Source: Macrostomum hystrix (taxonomy: Eukaryota; Platyhelminthes; Macrostomidae). Taken from it: DNA of 64,000 nt. Below, in pieces: positions 14,101 to 24,605 of this stretch; within the stretch, counting starts at the first letter, position 1; each line of letters starts with the position of its first letter. Below the pieces are notes generated by a model. It searched no databases and was not told the origin of the DNA. It saw nothing but the letters and a program-made list of their open reading frames with translations. Position numbers and translations under genes: made by a program. Location of the stretch: positions 3,765,001 to 3,829,000 of the forward strand of contig CATNEN010000038.1 in NCBI GenBank assembly GCA_950097015.1, given 5' to 3'.

Positions 14101-17100
14101 GATTTTATTTGTACTTAAATTTGAACCTCAAATTCTCTATCACAGGCTGCCAGACAACATCAGCGGCCAAAGGCCATTGTCGGTGAGATATGAAAAGTTT
14201 TTGTGGTATACTTTTAAAGTGAATCAATTTTTCAACTGTGTTACTCGCGAATATTACTAGAAGTAGGCAGTTATGCTTTTAAGTACCTTCCTAAATACTG
14301 ATAAAAGAATATATGCTGAAGGGACAAACAATGACGCAGGTGGACACCCTTCACAACGGGTGGATACCCTTTATAGCAGGTGGACACCCTTCACAACGGG
14401 TGGATACCCTTCATAGCAGGTGGACACCCTTCATAGCAGGTGGACACCCTTCATAGCAGGTGGACACCCTTCATAGCAGGTGGACACACTTCTTAACAGG
14501 TGGAAACCCTTCTTAGCAGGTGGACACACTTCTTAACATGTGGACACACTTCTTAACAGGTGGACACCCTTCTTAACATGTGGACACACTTCTTAACAGG
14601 TGGACACACTTCTTAACAGGTGGACACACTTCTTAACAGGTGGACACACTTCTTAACAGGTGGACACACTTCTTAACAGGTGGACACACTTCTTAACAGG
14701 TGGACACCCTTCTTAACATGTGGACACACTTCTTAACAGGTGGACACACTTCTTAACAGGTGGATACACTTCTTAACATGTGGACACCCTTCATAGCAGG
14801 TGGACACACTTCTTAACAGGTGGACACCCTTCTTAGCAGGTGGACACACTTCTTAACATGTGGACACACTTCTTAACAGGTGGACACACTTCCTAACAGG
14901 TGGACACACATCTTAACAGGTGGACACACTTCAGAATAGGTAGACACTATTCAGAATAGGTGGACACCTTTCAGAACGGGTAGACATGAATCATCAAAAC
15001 GGGTGGACAACCTTCAGAAGTGGTGGACACACTTTATAACAGGCGGAGACAAAGTTTAGTTAGCAGGTCAAACAGTTAGGTTAGCAAAAACCGCAACCCG
15101 CAGGCCGCTGGGTCGATTCCCGGCGCCACGGACGACGCGGGCGCAGAGAGCAGCTTGTCCGAGAAGACCGGCCCCGTGACAGTGAACTACGCTACTAGGG
15201 AGGCCACCGCCAAGGACGGACACGACTTCAAGCATACCGAGGGATCCATTGTGAGCTTCTCATAAAGCGATGATGGGGAAGAGGGATGATAGGGAAGAAT
15301 GATGATGGGGAAGAGGGATGATGGGGAAGAAGAGTGATGGGGAAGAATGATGATGGGGAAGAGGGATGATAGGGAAGAATGATGATGGGGAAGAAGAGTG
15401 ATGGGGAAGAGGGATGATGGGGAAGAATGATAATGGGGAAGAGGGATGATGGGGAAGAAGAGTGATGGGGAAGAGGGATGATGGGGAAGAGGGATTATGG
15501 GAGAGAGGGATGATGGGGAAGAGGGATGATGGGGAAAATGGATAATGGGGAAGAGGGATTATGGTAGAGAGGGATGATGGGGAAGAGGGATGATGGGGAG
15601 AAAGGATGATGGGGAAGAAGGATGATGGGGAGAAAGGATGATGGGGAAGAGGGATGATTTGGAAGAGGGATGATGCGGCAGAGGGATGATGCGGAGAAAA
15701 GATGATGGGGAAGAAGGATGATGGGGAGAAAGGATGATGGGGAAGAGGGATGATTTGGAAGAGGGATGATGCGGCAGAGGGATGATGCGGAGAAAAGATG
15801 ATGGGGAAGAAGGATGATGGGGAGAAAGGATGATGGGGAAGAGGGATGATTTGGAAGAGGGATGATGCGGCAGAGGGATGAGGAGTAGTTCAATGTCTAA
15901 TATCCGCTGTTTTCTAAACTGTCTCAGGTGTTTAACGATGGCGAATACGTGAAAACGATTCGCATACCGATCATCGACGACAACGAGTACGAGGCGGACA
16001 AAGAATTCTTCGTGGACCTCAGGTGCCCGGCTGACAGCAACGGGGTGGGCGACCCCGGCGTTGCTCGCGTCATCATCATTGATGACGATGGTTAGTGCCC
16101 TGGGAAAATTGGGATACGTCGAATGGGAGGCTAGTTTGGGAAAGGGGGTATGATGAGTAAGACGGAGAAGTTTATAAATGAGGATAAAAACTTTGTTTAG
16201 TTCCCGGCGAGTTCGACTTTTCGTCGACCTTCTACCACGGCAATCGCAGCACCGGCCTGCTGTGCCTCGTCATCGAGAGAATCGGTGGATGCGACGGCAC
16301 CGTCACCTTGGACGTCTGCACCCAGTGAGATGGGACTGGGGCTGGGCGATGGGAAGAAGTGTGAGGGCTGAGAGGGGAACACAGGTGAGAGGGGAACTCA
16401 GGTGAGAGGGGAACACAGGTGAGAGGGGAACACAGGTGAGAGGGGAACTCAGGTGAGAGGGGAACACAGGTGAGAGGGGATGACAGGTGAGAGGGGAACA
16501 AAGGTGAGACGGGAACGAGATGTGAGATGGGAACTCAGGTGAGAGGGGAACACAGGTGAGAGGGGAACTCAGGTGAGAGGGGAACTCAGGTGAGAGGGGA
16601 ACACAGGTGGGAGGGGAACACAGGTGAGAGGGGAACACAGGTGAGAGGGGAACACAGGTGAGAGGGAACACAGGTGAGAGGGGAACACAGGTGAGAGTGG
16701 AACACAGGTGAGAGGGAACACAGGTGAGAGGGGAACACAGGTGAGATGGGAAGACAGGTGAGAGGCGAAGACAAGTGACGTGGGAGAGAGGAGAAGAGAA
16801 AGACAGGTGAGAGAGGATGTCAGGTGAGAGGGTTAGACACAAAGTGTTGTTCATTAATAGTACATTGGGAATTAATCCAATAATATTCGCCCAGAGACGG
16901 CACGGCAATCGGTGGTGACAACAACAAGCAGTTCGACTACGTCAGCACCAACGAGCAGGTGACCTTCAAGCACGGCGAGATGCAGAAAACGGTGGAGATT
17001 CGAGTCAACGAGACTAGCGATGTGAGGCCTTCTAAAAATGCTGAGTGCTTTGTAGTGCGAATTGGAACTGAAATACTCAATAGAATGCCAATTTTTCCTG

Positions 17101-20100
17101 TTGATTAATTCTTCACCGCCAGGCCGGCAAGCAGTTTACAGCGCTTTTGAGGAACCCCAGCTTTGGCGCCAAACTGGGTGCCGTGTCTGGCGCCGTCTGT
17201 TTCATCGGGCCGGGTGAGTTCTTTAGTACTTGAGTTCTTGAGTTCGTGAGTTCATGAGTTCTTGAGTTCTTGAGTTCTTGAGTACTTGAATTATTGAGTT
17301 CGTGAGTTCATGAGTTCATGAGTTCGTGAGTTCATGAGTTCATGAGTTCATGAGTTCATGAGTTCTTTAGTTCTTGAGTTCTTGAGTTCATGAGTTCATG
17401 AGTTCATGAGTTCTTGAGTACTTGAATTCTTGAGTTCGTGAGTTCATGAGTTCATGAGTTCATGAGTTCATGAGTTCTTGAGTTCTTGAGTTCTTGAGTA
17501 CTTGAATTCTTGAGTTCGTGAGTTCATAAGTTCTTGACTTCTTGAGTTTTTTAGTTCGTGAGTTCGTGAGTTCGTGAGTTCTTGAGTTCTTGAGTTCATA
17601 AGTTCTTGAGTAAACTAATGAGTTCATGAGCTCATTTACCTCTCTCAACTCGCAGAAAATTCGACCCACGACGAGGCGCAGCTGATCCAGAATGCTCAGA
17701 ATGATGATGATGACGAGGAGCTCACCTACAAAGGACAGTTCATCCAGTGAGCTCAGTTCAGACCCGTGTTTTTTGTTTTGTTTTCTTCTCGAATTGCAAA
17801 GGCCAATGAATTTGATTTCCACAGAGCGATGAGCATCGACGCGGGGCAGGACGAGAACGGCAGGCCGAACGAGATCAGCGGTCTGGACTTGCTGCTGCAC
17901 TTTTGCACCTTCTTCTTCAAGGTGCTGCTCGCCCTGGTGCCGCCGAGGTGAGTTGCCGAGATTTGGCATCGTTAGACTGAGAGGACTGAGAGAACTGAGA
18001 GCAGTAGAAAGAACACTATTTTCCTTCTGGGGAAAAACCACGGGGGTATTTCAAATAGTCATAGCCGACATGGTTACATGATGAAATTTTGTGCCTACAT
18101 TTGTGGTTCTTGCCACCAGACACTCCGACGAGAATCGTTGAATATCTCGACGATCTCGACGAAAATTTTTGCCCATTTTCTGGATTTTAATGGCGATTGG
18201 TTTCATATTTTAGGAGATACAGAAAAAATGAAAAATGCGACAATTTGAACTGCCCCATGGTCTTTGTACTGTTAATAAACTTTTACTTTTACTCTTTCAC
18301 CTGCCATCATTTTCCAGGCAGTACTTCAAGGCCTATCCGGCATTTTTCTGCTCGTTGGTGGTCATCGGAACCCTGACCGCCTTTGTGGAGCAGGTGAGAC
18401 CGGAAGGACTCAAGCTAGTTAGTTAGTTTTTCTACCGTAAATAGAATCAGCTGGTCAATTCTCCAAAATCTAGGACTAGAGCTAGGTTCGGCAACCTTAT
18501 GTTCGTACATCGTGGGCCAGAGATTGAATCCAGAACACGACAGCGGACTGCATAGAATTAGGAAATTCAATTAAGTTCAGTACATTTAGTTCAGATATGA
18601 CAGGCTAGGATGAGACAGGGAGAGGTGAGACAGTTAGAGATGAGACAGGGAGAGATGAGATAGGGTAAGATGAGACAGGGAGAGATGAGACGCGCGAGAG
18701 CAAAGACAGGTGGGTAGGTGCTAGAAGGAGCTAGGGGCCAGATTTATTTAGGAGGGCCGCATCTGGCCCGCGAGCCAGAGGTTTGGGCTAGGGTTTCGGA
18801 TAACTACAACATGACCCAATGACCAGATGATTAAGAAGATGATGATCTTAATCATCTGGTGAGATTCGAACTCCCGACCTCTAGCCGTTGGGCTACCAGC
18901 TTTGCCCAAATCTCCATCAGCTATAAAATATCCCCGTGTTCGCCCAAGCTTGGAAACCTGCTTGGCTGCGTGCTGGGAATCCACCAGGCCGTGACCGGCA
19001 TCACGATTGTTGCCATCGGCACCTCGCTGCCCGACACCTTCGCTAGCCGGACGGCGGCAATTCAGGACGACTCAGCTGACAACAGCATCGGCAATGTCAC
19101 TGGTGAGACTCGAGTCTTATTGCTGGATTGTCGATGTGAATTTAAAATTTAGCGATTGCCTCTTGAGTCCTTGAGCTCGATTCCACGGCGAGGCAACATT
19201 CATTTGGGGCGCAGCCGCGGAGAGAAGGCTTGCGGGCTTGTCGTGCAATTTACGCCCTCGAGGGCCAACCTCCAAAGCAGAGTAAGAGTGTGCACTGCCA
19301 GACGATGAAAAAGTCAGGGCAGATGTATACACCTGTGTGACCGTGTACCTGCGTAGGGTATCTGTGTGCGTGTGTGCTCAGGAGTCAGCGAAATGGGCAG
19401 AATTGCCTCCTCGCTGGCTGCGGGTCTAGTGTCACCAAATGATGTGCCATTGCCTGCAGCCCTCCTGCAATTACTATTATTTCAAATTATTGGTGCACTT
19501 AAGTATTGGTGCACTAAAGTATGTGACACTAAAGTACTGGCGCACTAAAGTACGGTCACACTTTAAGTTTAAAGTGGGCGTGCTAATGTTTTTGCGTACT
19601 TAGTTTCGGTGTCAGTTCAAGTTCGGGTGCACTTCTAAAGCGAGTTAGCAGCCGTAGCCGCTGACCGAAATGAATCGTCAACAATCACTGCACAATATGC
19701 ACACCAGGCTCAAACAGTGTCAACGTGTTTCTGGGCCTCGGCCTGCCGTGGTGCATCGCGACCATCTACGCGGCCATCAAAGGCAAGCCCTACTGCGTGG
19801 ACCCGGACAACCTGTTCCAATCGCTGATCTTCTTCCTGGCCGTTGCCATGGTCTGCCTGGTCATGCTGTTCATTCGAAGGGTGAGGCAGCTTGCAGTTTC
19901 CTAAAAACGAAATAAGTTTACCCAGTTGGTTAAGCAGTGAATCCACCGTGCAGCATAGCCGCATGGACTGCCCAAACCACATAAATTTCTACTCCAAGGA
20001 CCACTGCAGCTATACAAATCAGGGCGGGACACTCTTGTTTCCTGGAAAACTTTGGTAGGCCTGCTTTTGTCGCAAAACGCATTAGCTAGATAGACTGGCG

Positions 20101-21313
20101 TTGCTCCGTTTTCTTTCATGTCTAGATCATAATTACAATACTCTTACAATATGTTATTTGAGATAGAGGTTGTAGCCTAGTGGTTAGAGCGTCGGACTCA
20201 CGACTTGAAGGTCGGGGGTTCGATTCCCAACTCCACTAGAACAATTTGTGTCCTTTAGCAAGACACTTAACTCTGCACTGCTTCAGTTCACCCAGCTGTT
20301 AAATGGGTACCAGCATCAGCTGGGATAATTGAAGGTGGGTGTGGCGTCCCCCCAGTCCATGGACTGAACTGCCGTACGCAGCCTTCAGATGCGCCGCGCA
20401 ATAGCTGCGGCTGTGCTGTTGGCTGCACATCTGGCCTAATTGGGGCAGGTGTAATCAATTATTATAATTATTTGAGATATTTTGTGTTTGGAAATCGTTG
20501 CAATGCAAACCAACAACTACAAGTACTACTAACTACAACTTACACAGGAATATCCACAGGTTCCTCCCATACAACCATTCTAAGTCGAGCTTTCCTTCTT
20601 CTAGTCTTGTCTTTCTGATTTTAGGAGTAAATAATATAGTACAACTTGTAATAATTGCAGGAGGGATGCGGGCAATGGCACATCACTTGGTGACACTTGA
20701 CCATTTCGCTGACTCCTGAGCACACACGGACACAGGAACCATTAGCAGGCACACGCTCACACAGTTGTGTACATCTGCCCTGACTTTTTCATCGTCAGCC
20801 AGTGTACACTGTCACTGTGCTTTGGAGGTTGGCCCTCAAGGGCGTAAATTGCACGACAAACCCCAAAGCCTTCTCTCCGCTCAGAGCTTAGGGACCTTGG
20901 TGCAAGAGGCAGACGCGTATACCGCTGTGCCACTCACCTTCCTGATTTTACGAGGAATAACTGCTTCGAAATAATTCTCGTCGGATAAAATGGTCATCCT
21001 GGATGCTAGGCATTCTTTATGGGGAAGCATCTCAAAATTTCTCAAACTACAACACTGTCAGACTGTTCTTAGGGGGTATTCCAATACGAGTACAAACCCA
21101 GCTATTTACTCAACCTTCTGTCTCGCTGCTCAGGCTCTCGGAGGCGAGTTGGGCGGACCCAAGGCTGTCAAATGGGCCTGCGGCATCAGCATGATCACCC
21201 TGTGGATTCTCTACGTCATCCTGGCTTCGCTGAAGGCCTACAACATCTTGAACTTCAACGTCAACCTGCCGGCAGCTACCGGCATCTGTAGCACCGCTAA
21301 GTCGAGCTCTTGA
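8111..21313 (+). CDS. Na+/Ca2+ exchanger (NCX/SLC8 family)
   Basis: Plasma-membrane antiporter that trades Na+ for Ca2+. My 17-exon model: 8111-8869, 10609-10658, 11230-11337, 11807-11919, 13958-14060, 14146-14182, 15104-15250, 15928-16090, 16201-16324, 16895-17021, 17123-17213, 17656-17746, 17825-17947, 18318-18393, 18949-19102, 19708-19880, 21134-21313. All phases match, giving 872 residues (vertebrate NCX about 940-970). Exon 1 holds N-glycosylation sites N9 and N21, TM1 near 40-60, the alpha-1 repeat [10 protein letters not shown] (107-116) and GSAAYN. Exons 5-8 encode Calx-beta 1 ([15 protein letters not shown] to a DDD end). Exons 9-11 encode Calx-beta 2. Exons 13-17 hold the C-terminal helices and alpha-2 repeat ([14 protein letters not shown]). 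Odd points: no basic XIP-like segment after the first helix block, weak donors GTGCGA and GTGCGC (exons 2, 4), and acceptors ending AAG at exons 5 and 15. The exon 4-5 join is least certain. No signal peptide is visible. Confidence 0.92.
8886..9640. repeat. 19-bp minisatellite in exchanger intron 1
   Basis: About 39 copies of GGGATTCTGGGAATAGGAT and variants (GTATGTAATTCT form, occasional GGCGCGAT insertion). It begins 17 bp after the exon 1 donor (GTCAGT) and runs into a SINE fragment. The minus-strand frame across it is an artefact. Confidence 0.95.
9650..9835 (+). mobile_element. SINE family B, 3' part
   Basis: Shares the block GTCAGGGCAGATGTA...CACCTGTGTGAG...TGTGCTCAGGA...GCAGAATTGCCTCCTCGCTGG...CCTCCTGCAATTATTATT with copies at 19.15, 20.64 (minus), 26.4 and 37.2 kb. 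The tRNA-like head is missing, so the copy is 5'-truncated. It ends in a (TTA)n tail. Confidence 0.85.
9840..10605. other. rest of exchanger intron 1
   Basis: No array, coding exon or tRNA-like element recognised. The acceptor for exon 2 (CGCTTTTTCAG) closes the intron at 10608. Confidence 0.5.
10685..11095. repeat. 12-bp minisatellite in exchanger intron 2
   Basis: About 34 copies of CTCTCCCACTCT. It starts about 25 bp after the exon 2 donor and fills most of the 571-bp intron. The minus-strand [11 protein letters not shown]-type frames are artefacts. Confidence 0.95.
11986..13880. repeat. 32-bp minisatellite in exchanger intron 4
   Basis: About 59 copies of a 32-bp unit beginning TAGATTCTGGTTGCTACC and ending CTGATCCTTGAG. 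Variant units (GCACAGATC, TTTCTACC, CCATGAG) recur in blocks of several units, so higher-order copying has occurred. It starts about 65 bp after the donor and ends about 80 bp before exon 5. Each unit contains CTGAT, close to an animal branch-point consensus. Confidence 0.97.
14337..15035. repeat. 20-bp minisatellite in exchanger intron 6
   Basis: About 34 copies of TGGACACACTTCTTAACAGG and variants, decaying at the 3' end. Each unit holds CTTCTTAACAG|G, which looks like a branch point, pyrimidine tract and 3' splice site. Confidence 0.96.
15262..15885. repeat. 16-bp purine minisatellite in exchanger intron 7
   Basis: About 38 copies of GGGATGATGGGGAAGA and variants. It starts about 10 bp after the donor (GTGAGC) and ends about 40 bp before exon 8. 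A larger repeat of about 120 bp is visible between 15590 and 15885. Confidence 0.95.
16370..16835. repeat. 17-bp minisatellite of donor-like units in exchanger intron 9
   Basis: About 27 copies of ACAGGTGAGAGGGGAAC. Every unit carries CAG|GTGAGA, a full 5' splice-site consensus. The real donor of exon 9 (CCA|GTGAGA) lies about 45 bp upstream of the array. Confidence 0.96.
17215..17640. repeat. 8-bp minisatellite in exchanger intron 11
   Basis: Over 50 copies of GAGTTCTT/GAGTTCAT/GAGTTCGT. The array begins inside the exon 11 donor itself (GTGAGTTCTT), so it looks like an amplified 5' splice site; CGTGAGTT recurs within it. Confidence 0.95.
18598..18705. repeat. short GAGACAGGGAGAGAT array in exchanger intron 14
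   Basis: About five imperfect copies of a unit near 20 bp. Confidence 0.8.
18838..18925 (-). mobile_element. tRNA-like SINE fragment
   Basis: On the minus strand: GGTAGCCCAACGGCTAGAGG (degenerate A box) followed closely by GAGTTCGAATCTC (B box). The spacing is too short for an intact tRNA. It lies about 25 bp upstream of the exon 15 acceptor of the exchanger gene and may explain that acceptor's poor pyrimidine tract. Confidence 0.65.
19150..19490 (+). mobile_element. SINE family B, nearly full length
   Basis: Starts with a B-box-like head (GAGCTCGATTCCACGGCGAGG), then the family body (GGAGAGAAGGCTTGCGGGC, ACGCCCTCGAGGGCC) and the shared 3' block ending CCTCCTGCAATTACTATT. It lies in intron 15 of the exchanger gene. 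Confidence 0.85.
19492..19605. repeat. GCACTAAAGTA short repeats
   Basis: Six or so imperfect units of about 17-18 bp built on ACTAAAGTACGGGCGCAC. Related clusters occur at 21.47-21.57 and 22.16-22.33 kb. Confidence 0.75.
20166..20470 (+). mobile_element. SINE family A, full length with pol III promoter
   Basis: tRNA-like head with A box TAGCCTAGTGG (20173-20183) and B box GGTTCGATTCC (20217-20227). Next come the conserved body CCTTTAGCAAGACACTTAACT, a hairpin core CCCAGCTG...CAGCTGGG and CCAGTCCATGGACTGAAC. The end is AT-rich, near 20470. It lies in intron 16 of the exchanger gene. Other copies: 44.9 kb (minus), 51.1 kb, and diverged ones at 43.6, 47.0 and 47.6 kb. Confidence 0.9.
20635..20945 (-). 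mobile_element. SINE family B, inverted copy
   Basis: Reverse complement of the family B body (GTCAGGGCAGATGTACAC, ACGCCCTTGAGGGCCAACCT). It sits in the same intron as the family A copy at 20.2 kb and in opposite orientation to the family B copy at 19.15 kb. Confidence 0.85.
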
Positions 21314-21319
21314 CTCATC

Positions 21320-22340
21320 AGACTATTGTGTGAAACGGTCTTTAAAACTGTGATTGGTCACTTGTTGGTTTGAATTGTGGTCAGTTCTAGAAAACCCCTT
21401 GGGAATTGAAAGGACAGGCCTCTACACCACCCATAGACGAAATGACCAAACTAGCCAACGATGAGCACACCAAAGTATTCAGTAAAATATGGGTGCGCTA
21501 AAAAACACATGCACGAAAGTACCGGCGCACTAAAGTATGGGCGCACTTAAGGACGGGCGCACTAACGGCCCAATGCATACACATGACTAATCGCAGCAAA
21601 TAATTTTTTAAAGACCGCATTGCGTAAGAACGCTTTAGTTTCCTCCACTTCCTTGTTAGAAAACTCTTGTTTATGATTTAGAAATACCACAGTGTCGACT
21701 GCTCTCTTTTCCCTTTTACTTTTTTTCATAATGTGTACGTTTTATAGAATTGGTAAAACCAACAGTCGATGAAAAAATTATCAAAAGAAAGATGCATAGG
21801 AACTTGAATTTCTTTTTTAGTAGCTTCCGTTTAAATCTGCAGAGAATATTTTTAATAACTAGGATTGTAAAAGACATCAACTTGTTGGTGCGCCAGCAAG
21901 TCCCAAACGAGTCGACGTGCGCATATTGACTGCCTTTTTGGAACATACTTTCCGGTTTTAATTCAGCCTTTTCTTATTTAGCGACTGTAGTTCGCTCATA
22001 TGCATTCCGCACATTTATTCTCTGTTACGCGTCATTTTGTTTTAATTCGAGCGTATATTGCCATCTGGTGATTCAATGCTTCGTACAGATTTTTCCCTTA
22101 TTTGCTAAGCGCGCCTAAATTTTGTATCTGATGTAAGCATATAGTGAATCACAGTGACCTAGATTAGCGCATTGGAGTGCGGGAGCACTTAAGTGTAGGC
22201 GCACTTTACGTGCCGGCGTACTTTGAGTACGGGCGCACTTTAGGTGCGAGCAAACTCTGAGTACGGGCGCACTTTAGGTTTGGGCGCACTTTGAGTACGC
22301 GCGTACTTTAGGAGTGGGCGCACTTGAGTGCCACATGCAA
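21320..22340. other. 3' flank of exchanger gene
   Basis: AT-rich, no further exon seen. Two clusters of imperfect GTACGGGCGCACTTT repeats lie at 21470-21570 and 22160-22330. Confidence 0.6.
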
Positions 22341-22854
22341 ATAAATGCCTTAATGCCTTGCCCCTGACCTCAGTAATAACTCTGCCTGTTTGTATAATTC
22401 AATGCTGCGATTCGTAGCACTTGCACCTTTAGATATTCTCGTAGTCAATTTTCTGCTTGCAAATCGGTTGTGAACTTGAACACTTTGTTTATCCTTGATG
22501 CTGATTTGAAGCTCGCTTTTAAATCCTCTGAGCTTATTTTTGAGACCTTTTAATATTAATCGAATGCGCAGAAAACCTTTGACGCAATTTTTGGGTAGCA
22601 CCGTCTTAGATAAGCACCTTACTCATTAGCACTCCACTAACACGACTGGCGCCCTGTGTTTTCTGTTTATGCGTTTCTATGACACTGTAATCAAGAAAAT
22701 CTCTGTTTCTATTACAATATTTTGTTTCGAATTACAACGCATCTGAATCTTTTAATTTGTCTTCTAAAGTCTTAATATTTGTTTATTTTTTGGCATTCAC
22801 TTAAAGCCTTGGTTTGGGTTTCCATAATACAGAGCTGGGGCCCTCAGACCCTGT

Positions 22855-23415
22855 CTCACCTGTCTCATCTCCTATCTTATCTACCTTGCCTCATCTCCCC
22901 CGGTCTCATCTACCCTGTCTGATCCCTTACCTATCTCATTTTTCCCTGTCTCATCTCTCCCCTGTCTCATCCATCCCTGTTTTATCTCTTCCTGTCTCAT
23001 CTCCCCCTGTCTCATCTCCCCCTGTCTCATCTCCCCCTGTCTCATCTCCCCCTGTCTCATCTCCCCCTGTCTCATCTCCCCCTGTCTTATCTCTCCCCTG
23101 TCTCATCTCCCCCTGTCTTATCTCTCCCCTGTCTCATCTCCCCCTGTCTCATCTCCCCCTGTCTTATCTCTCCCCTGTCTCATCTCCCCCTGTCTCATCT
23201 CCCCCTGTCTTATCTCCCCCTGTCTCATCTCCCCCTGTCTTATCTCTCCCCTGTCTCATCTCCCCCTGTCTCATCTCCCCCTGTCTTATCTCTTCCTGTC
23301 TCATCTCCCCCTGTCTCATCTCCCCCTGTCTCATCTCCCCCTGTCTTATCTCTCCCCTATATTTTGTCTCCCCTGTATTTTGTCTCCCCTGTATTTTGTC
23401 TCCCCTGTATTATCT
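22855..23415. repeat. 15-bp minisatellite (CTCATCTCCCCCTGT)n
   Basis: About 36 copies with CTTATCTCTCCCCTGT variants. The 238-codon plus-strand frame through it is an artefact. Confidence 0.95.
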
Positions 23416-23529
23416 CAATTCTTTTTCATCTCTCCCCTGGTTAATCTCTTCCATCTTATCTCTCCCTTTTTTATCATTATCTGCCATCAGAACCCACCAC
23501 TGCCATCTTTTCGTATCCCTAATTTGTTA

Positions 23530-24600
23530 ACTTTCCTGTTCTCATATACCTAATCCAAACCTCCTGAGTGGAACGTCACATATGTACCAAAATTAAACGA
23601 ATATTAACCGTTTGGAACAAACTAATTATCGAATGACGGAATCGCACAAAAAAACTCGAAAGTAATATTTTGTTTATGTGCGCTGTGAGCATACAATATG
23701 CTCGGAAAATATATATAATAATAGTAAAAAACAAGTTTTTGAAAGTCAGATAGCACTATATTAATCAGTAAAATGTGCGTTTTGTCAAGGAAAATCGATT
23801 TAAACAAAAATTATCTGCGGTTTTATTTGTTATAAATTGCACGCCTGCGAGTGCCCCGCCAAACACGCTTTGGTACAAATTCTAATTACAGGGTACTATT
23901 TCGTGATCGAAGACGTACAAGAAAATGTTTAATTATCTTGTAAATCAAAAACAATCAACTGGTTCGTGAAACCTATTTTGCTGTACGACATTTAAGATAT
24001 AGTTTCGCCTAGAAATTAACTTCTCAATTAAAATAGAAAACTGTGTAAATGTGCAATTAGAGACTGTACACATCTTGAAACTTAAATTTTCCTAAGCACA
24101 GATTAATTCTCGCTTAATAGGCATGTGAGAGCTAAATATAGACAATTTTAAGGCTATCACGTTAGCATCGCGTGCAAACAGACCTTTGTTGCTAAAAATA
24201 GCAACAAGTGACAAGTGCTATTAATGGAACACAAAATTCCACTGATGAGAAAATAAACAAAATTGATTTGGACCCTTGAAGCCAAAATGGAGTCCTTTGC
24301 TTTCGCTAAATCATGATTAAATTTTTACAATTTCTCTGTGTTCTCGATAATGCAAAAATATACGTGCAATGTGTATAACGTGAGAGACGAGGCAAATGTG
24401 TCACATTTAAAAGTAAAAATATAGTATGTAAAGTTGTCTTGCGGGTGACTATAAATAAAATATTTAGCCCCTGTATAAATAAAATTTGACTGTATTCGAG
24501 TAAAAGATTGTAATGTAAAATAGACATGGTGTAATGTCATTTTATATTTTATTTTTTCTTTAGACTAAGCTGTCACAACTAAAATATTGACAAGTTGATC
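23530..24600. other. AT-rich spacer and 3' UTR of the EVC-like gene
   Basis: No coding signal recognised. On the minus strand AATAAA (complement of 24548-24553) lies about 55 bp past the stop codon at 24606 and could be the polyadenylation signal of the EVC-like gene. Confidence 0.5.
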
Positions 24601-24605
24601 TAGAC

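Noticed and set aside
20166-20240. A genuine tRNA gene at 20.17 kb
   Set aside because: A and B boxes are present but acceptor and anticodon stems do not pair properly, and the same head with the same downstream body recurs elsewhere, so it is a SINE.
24241-24262. Second hammerhead core (CTGATGAG) near 24.24 kb
   Set aside because: No stem II and no correctly placed GAAA or cleavage triplet follow.
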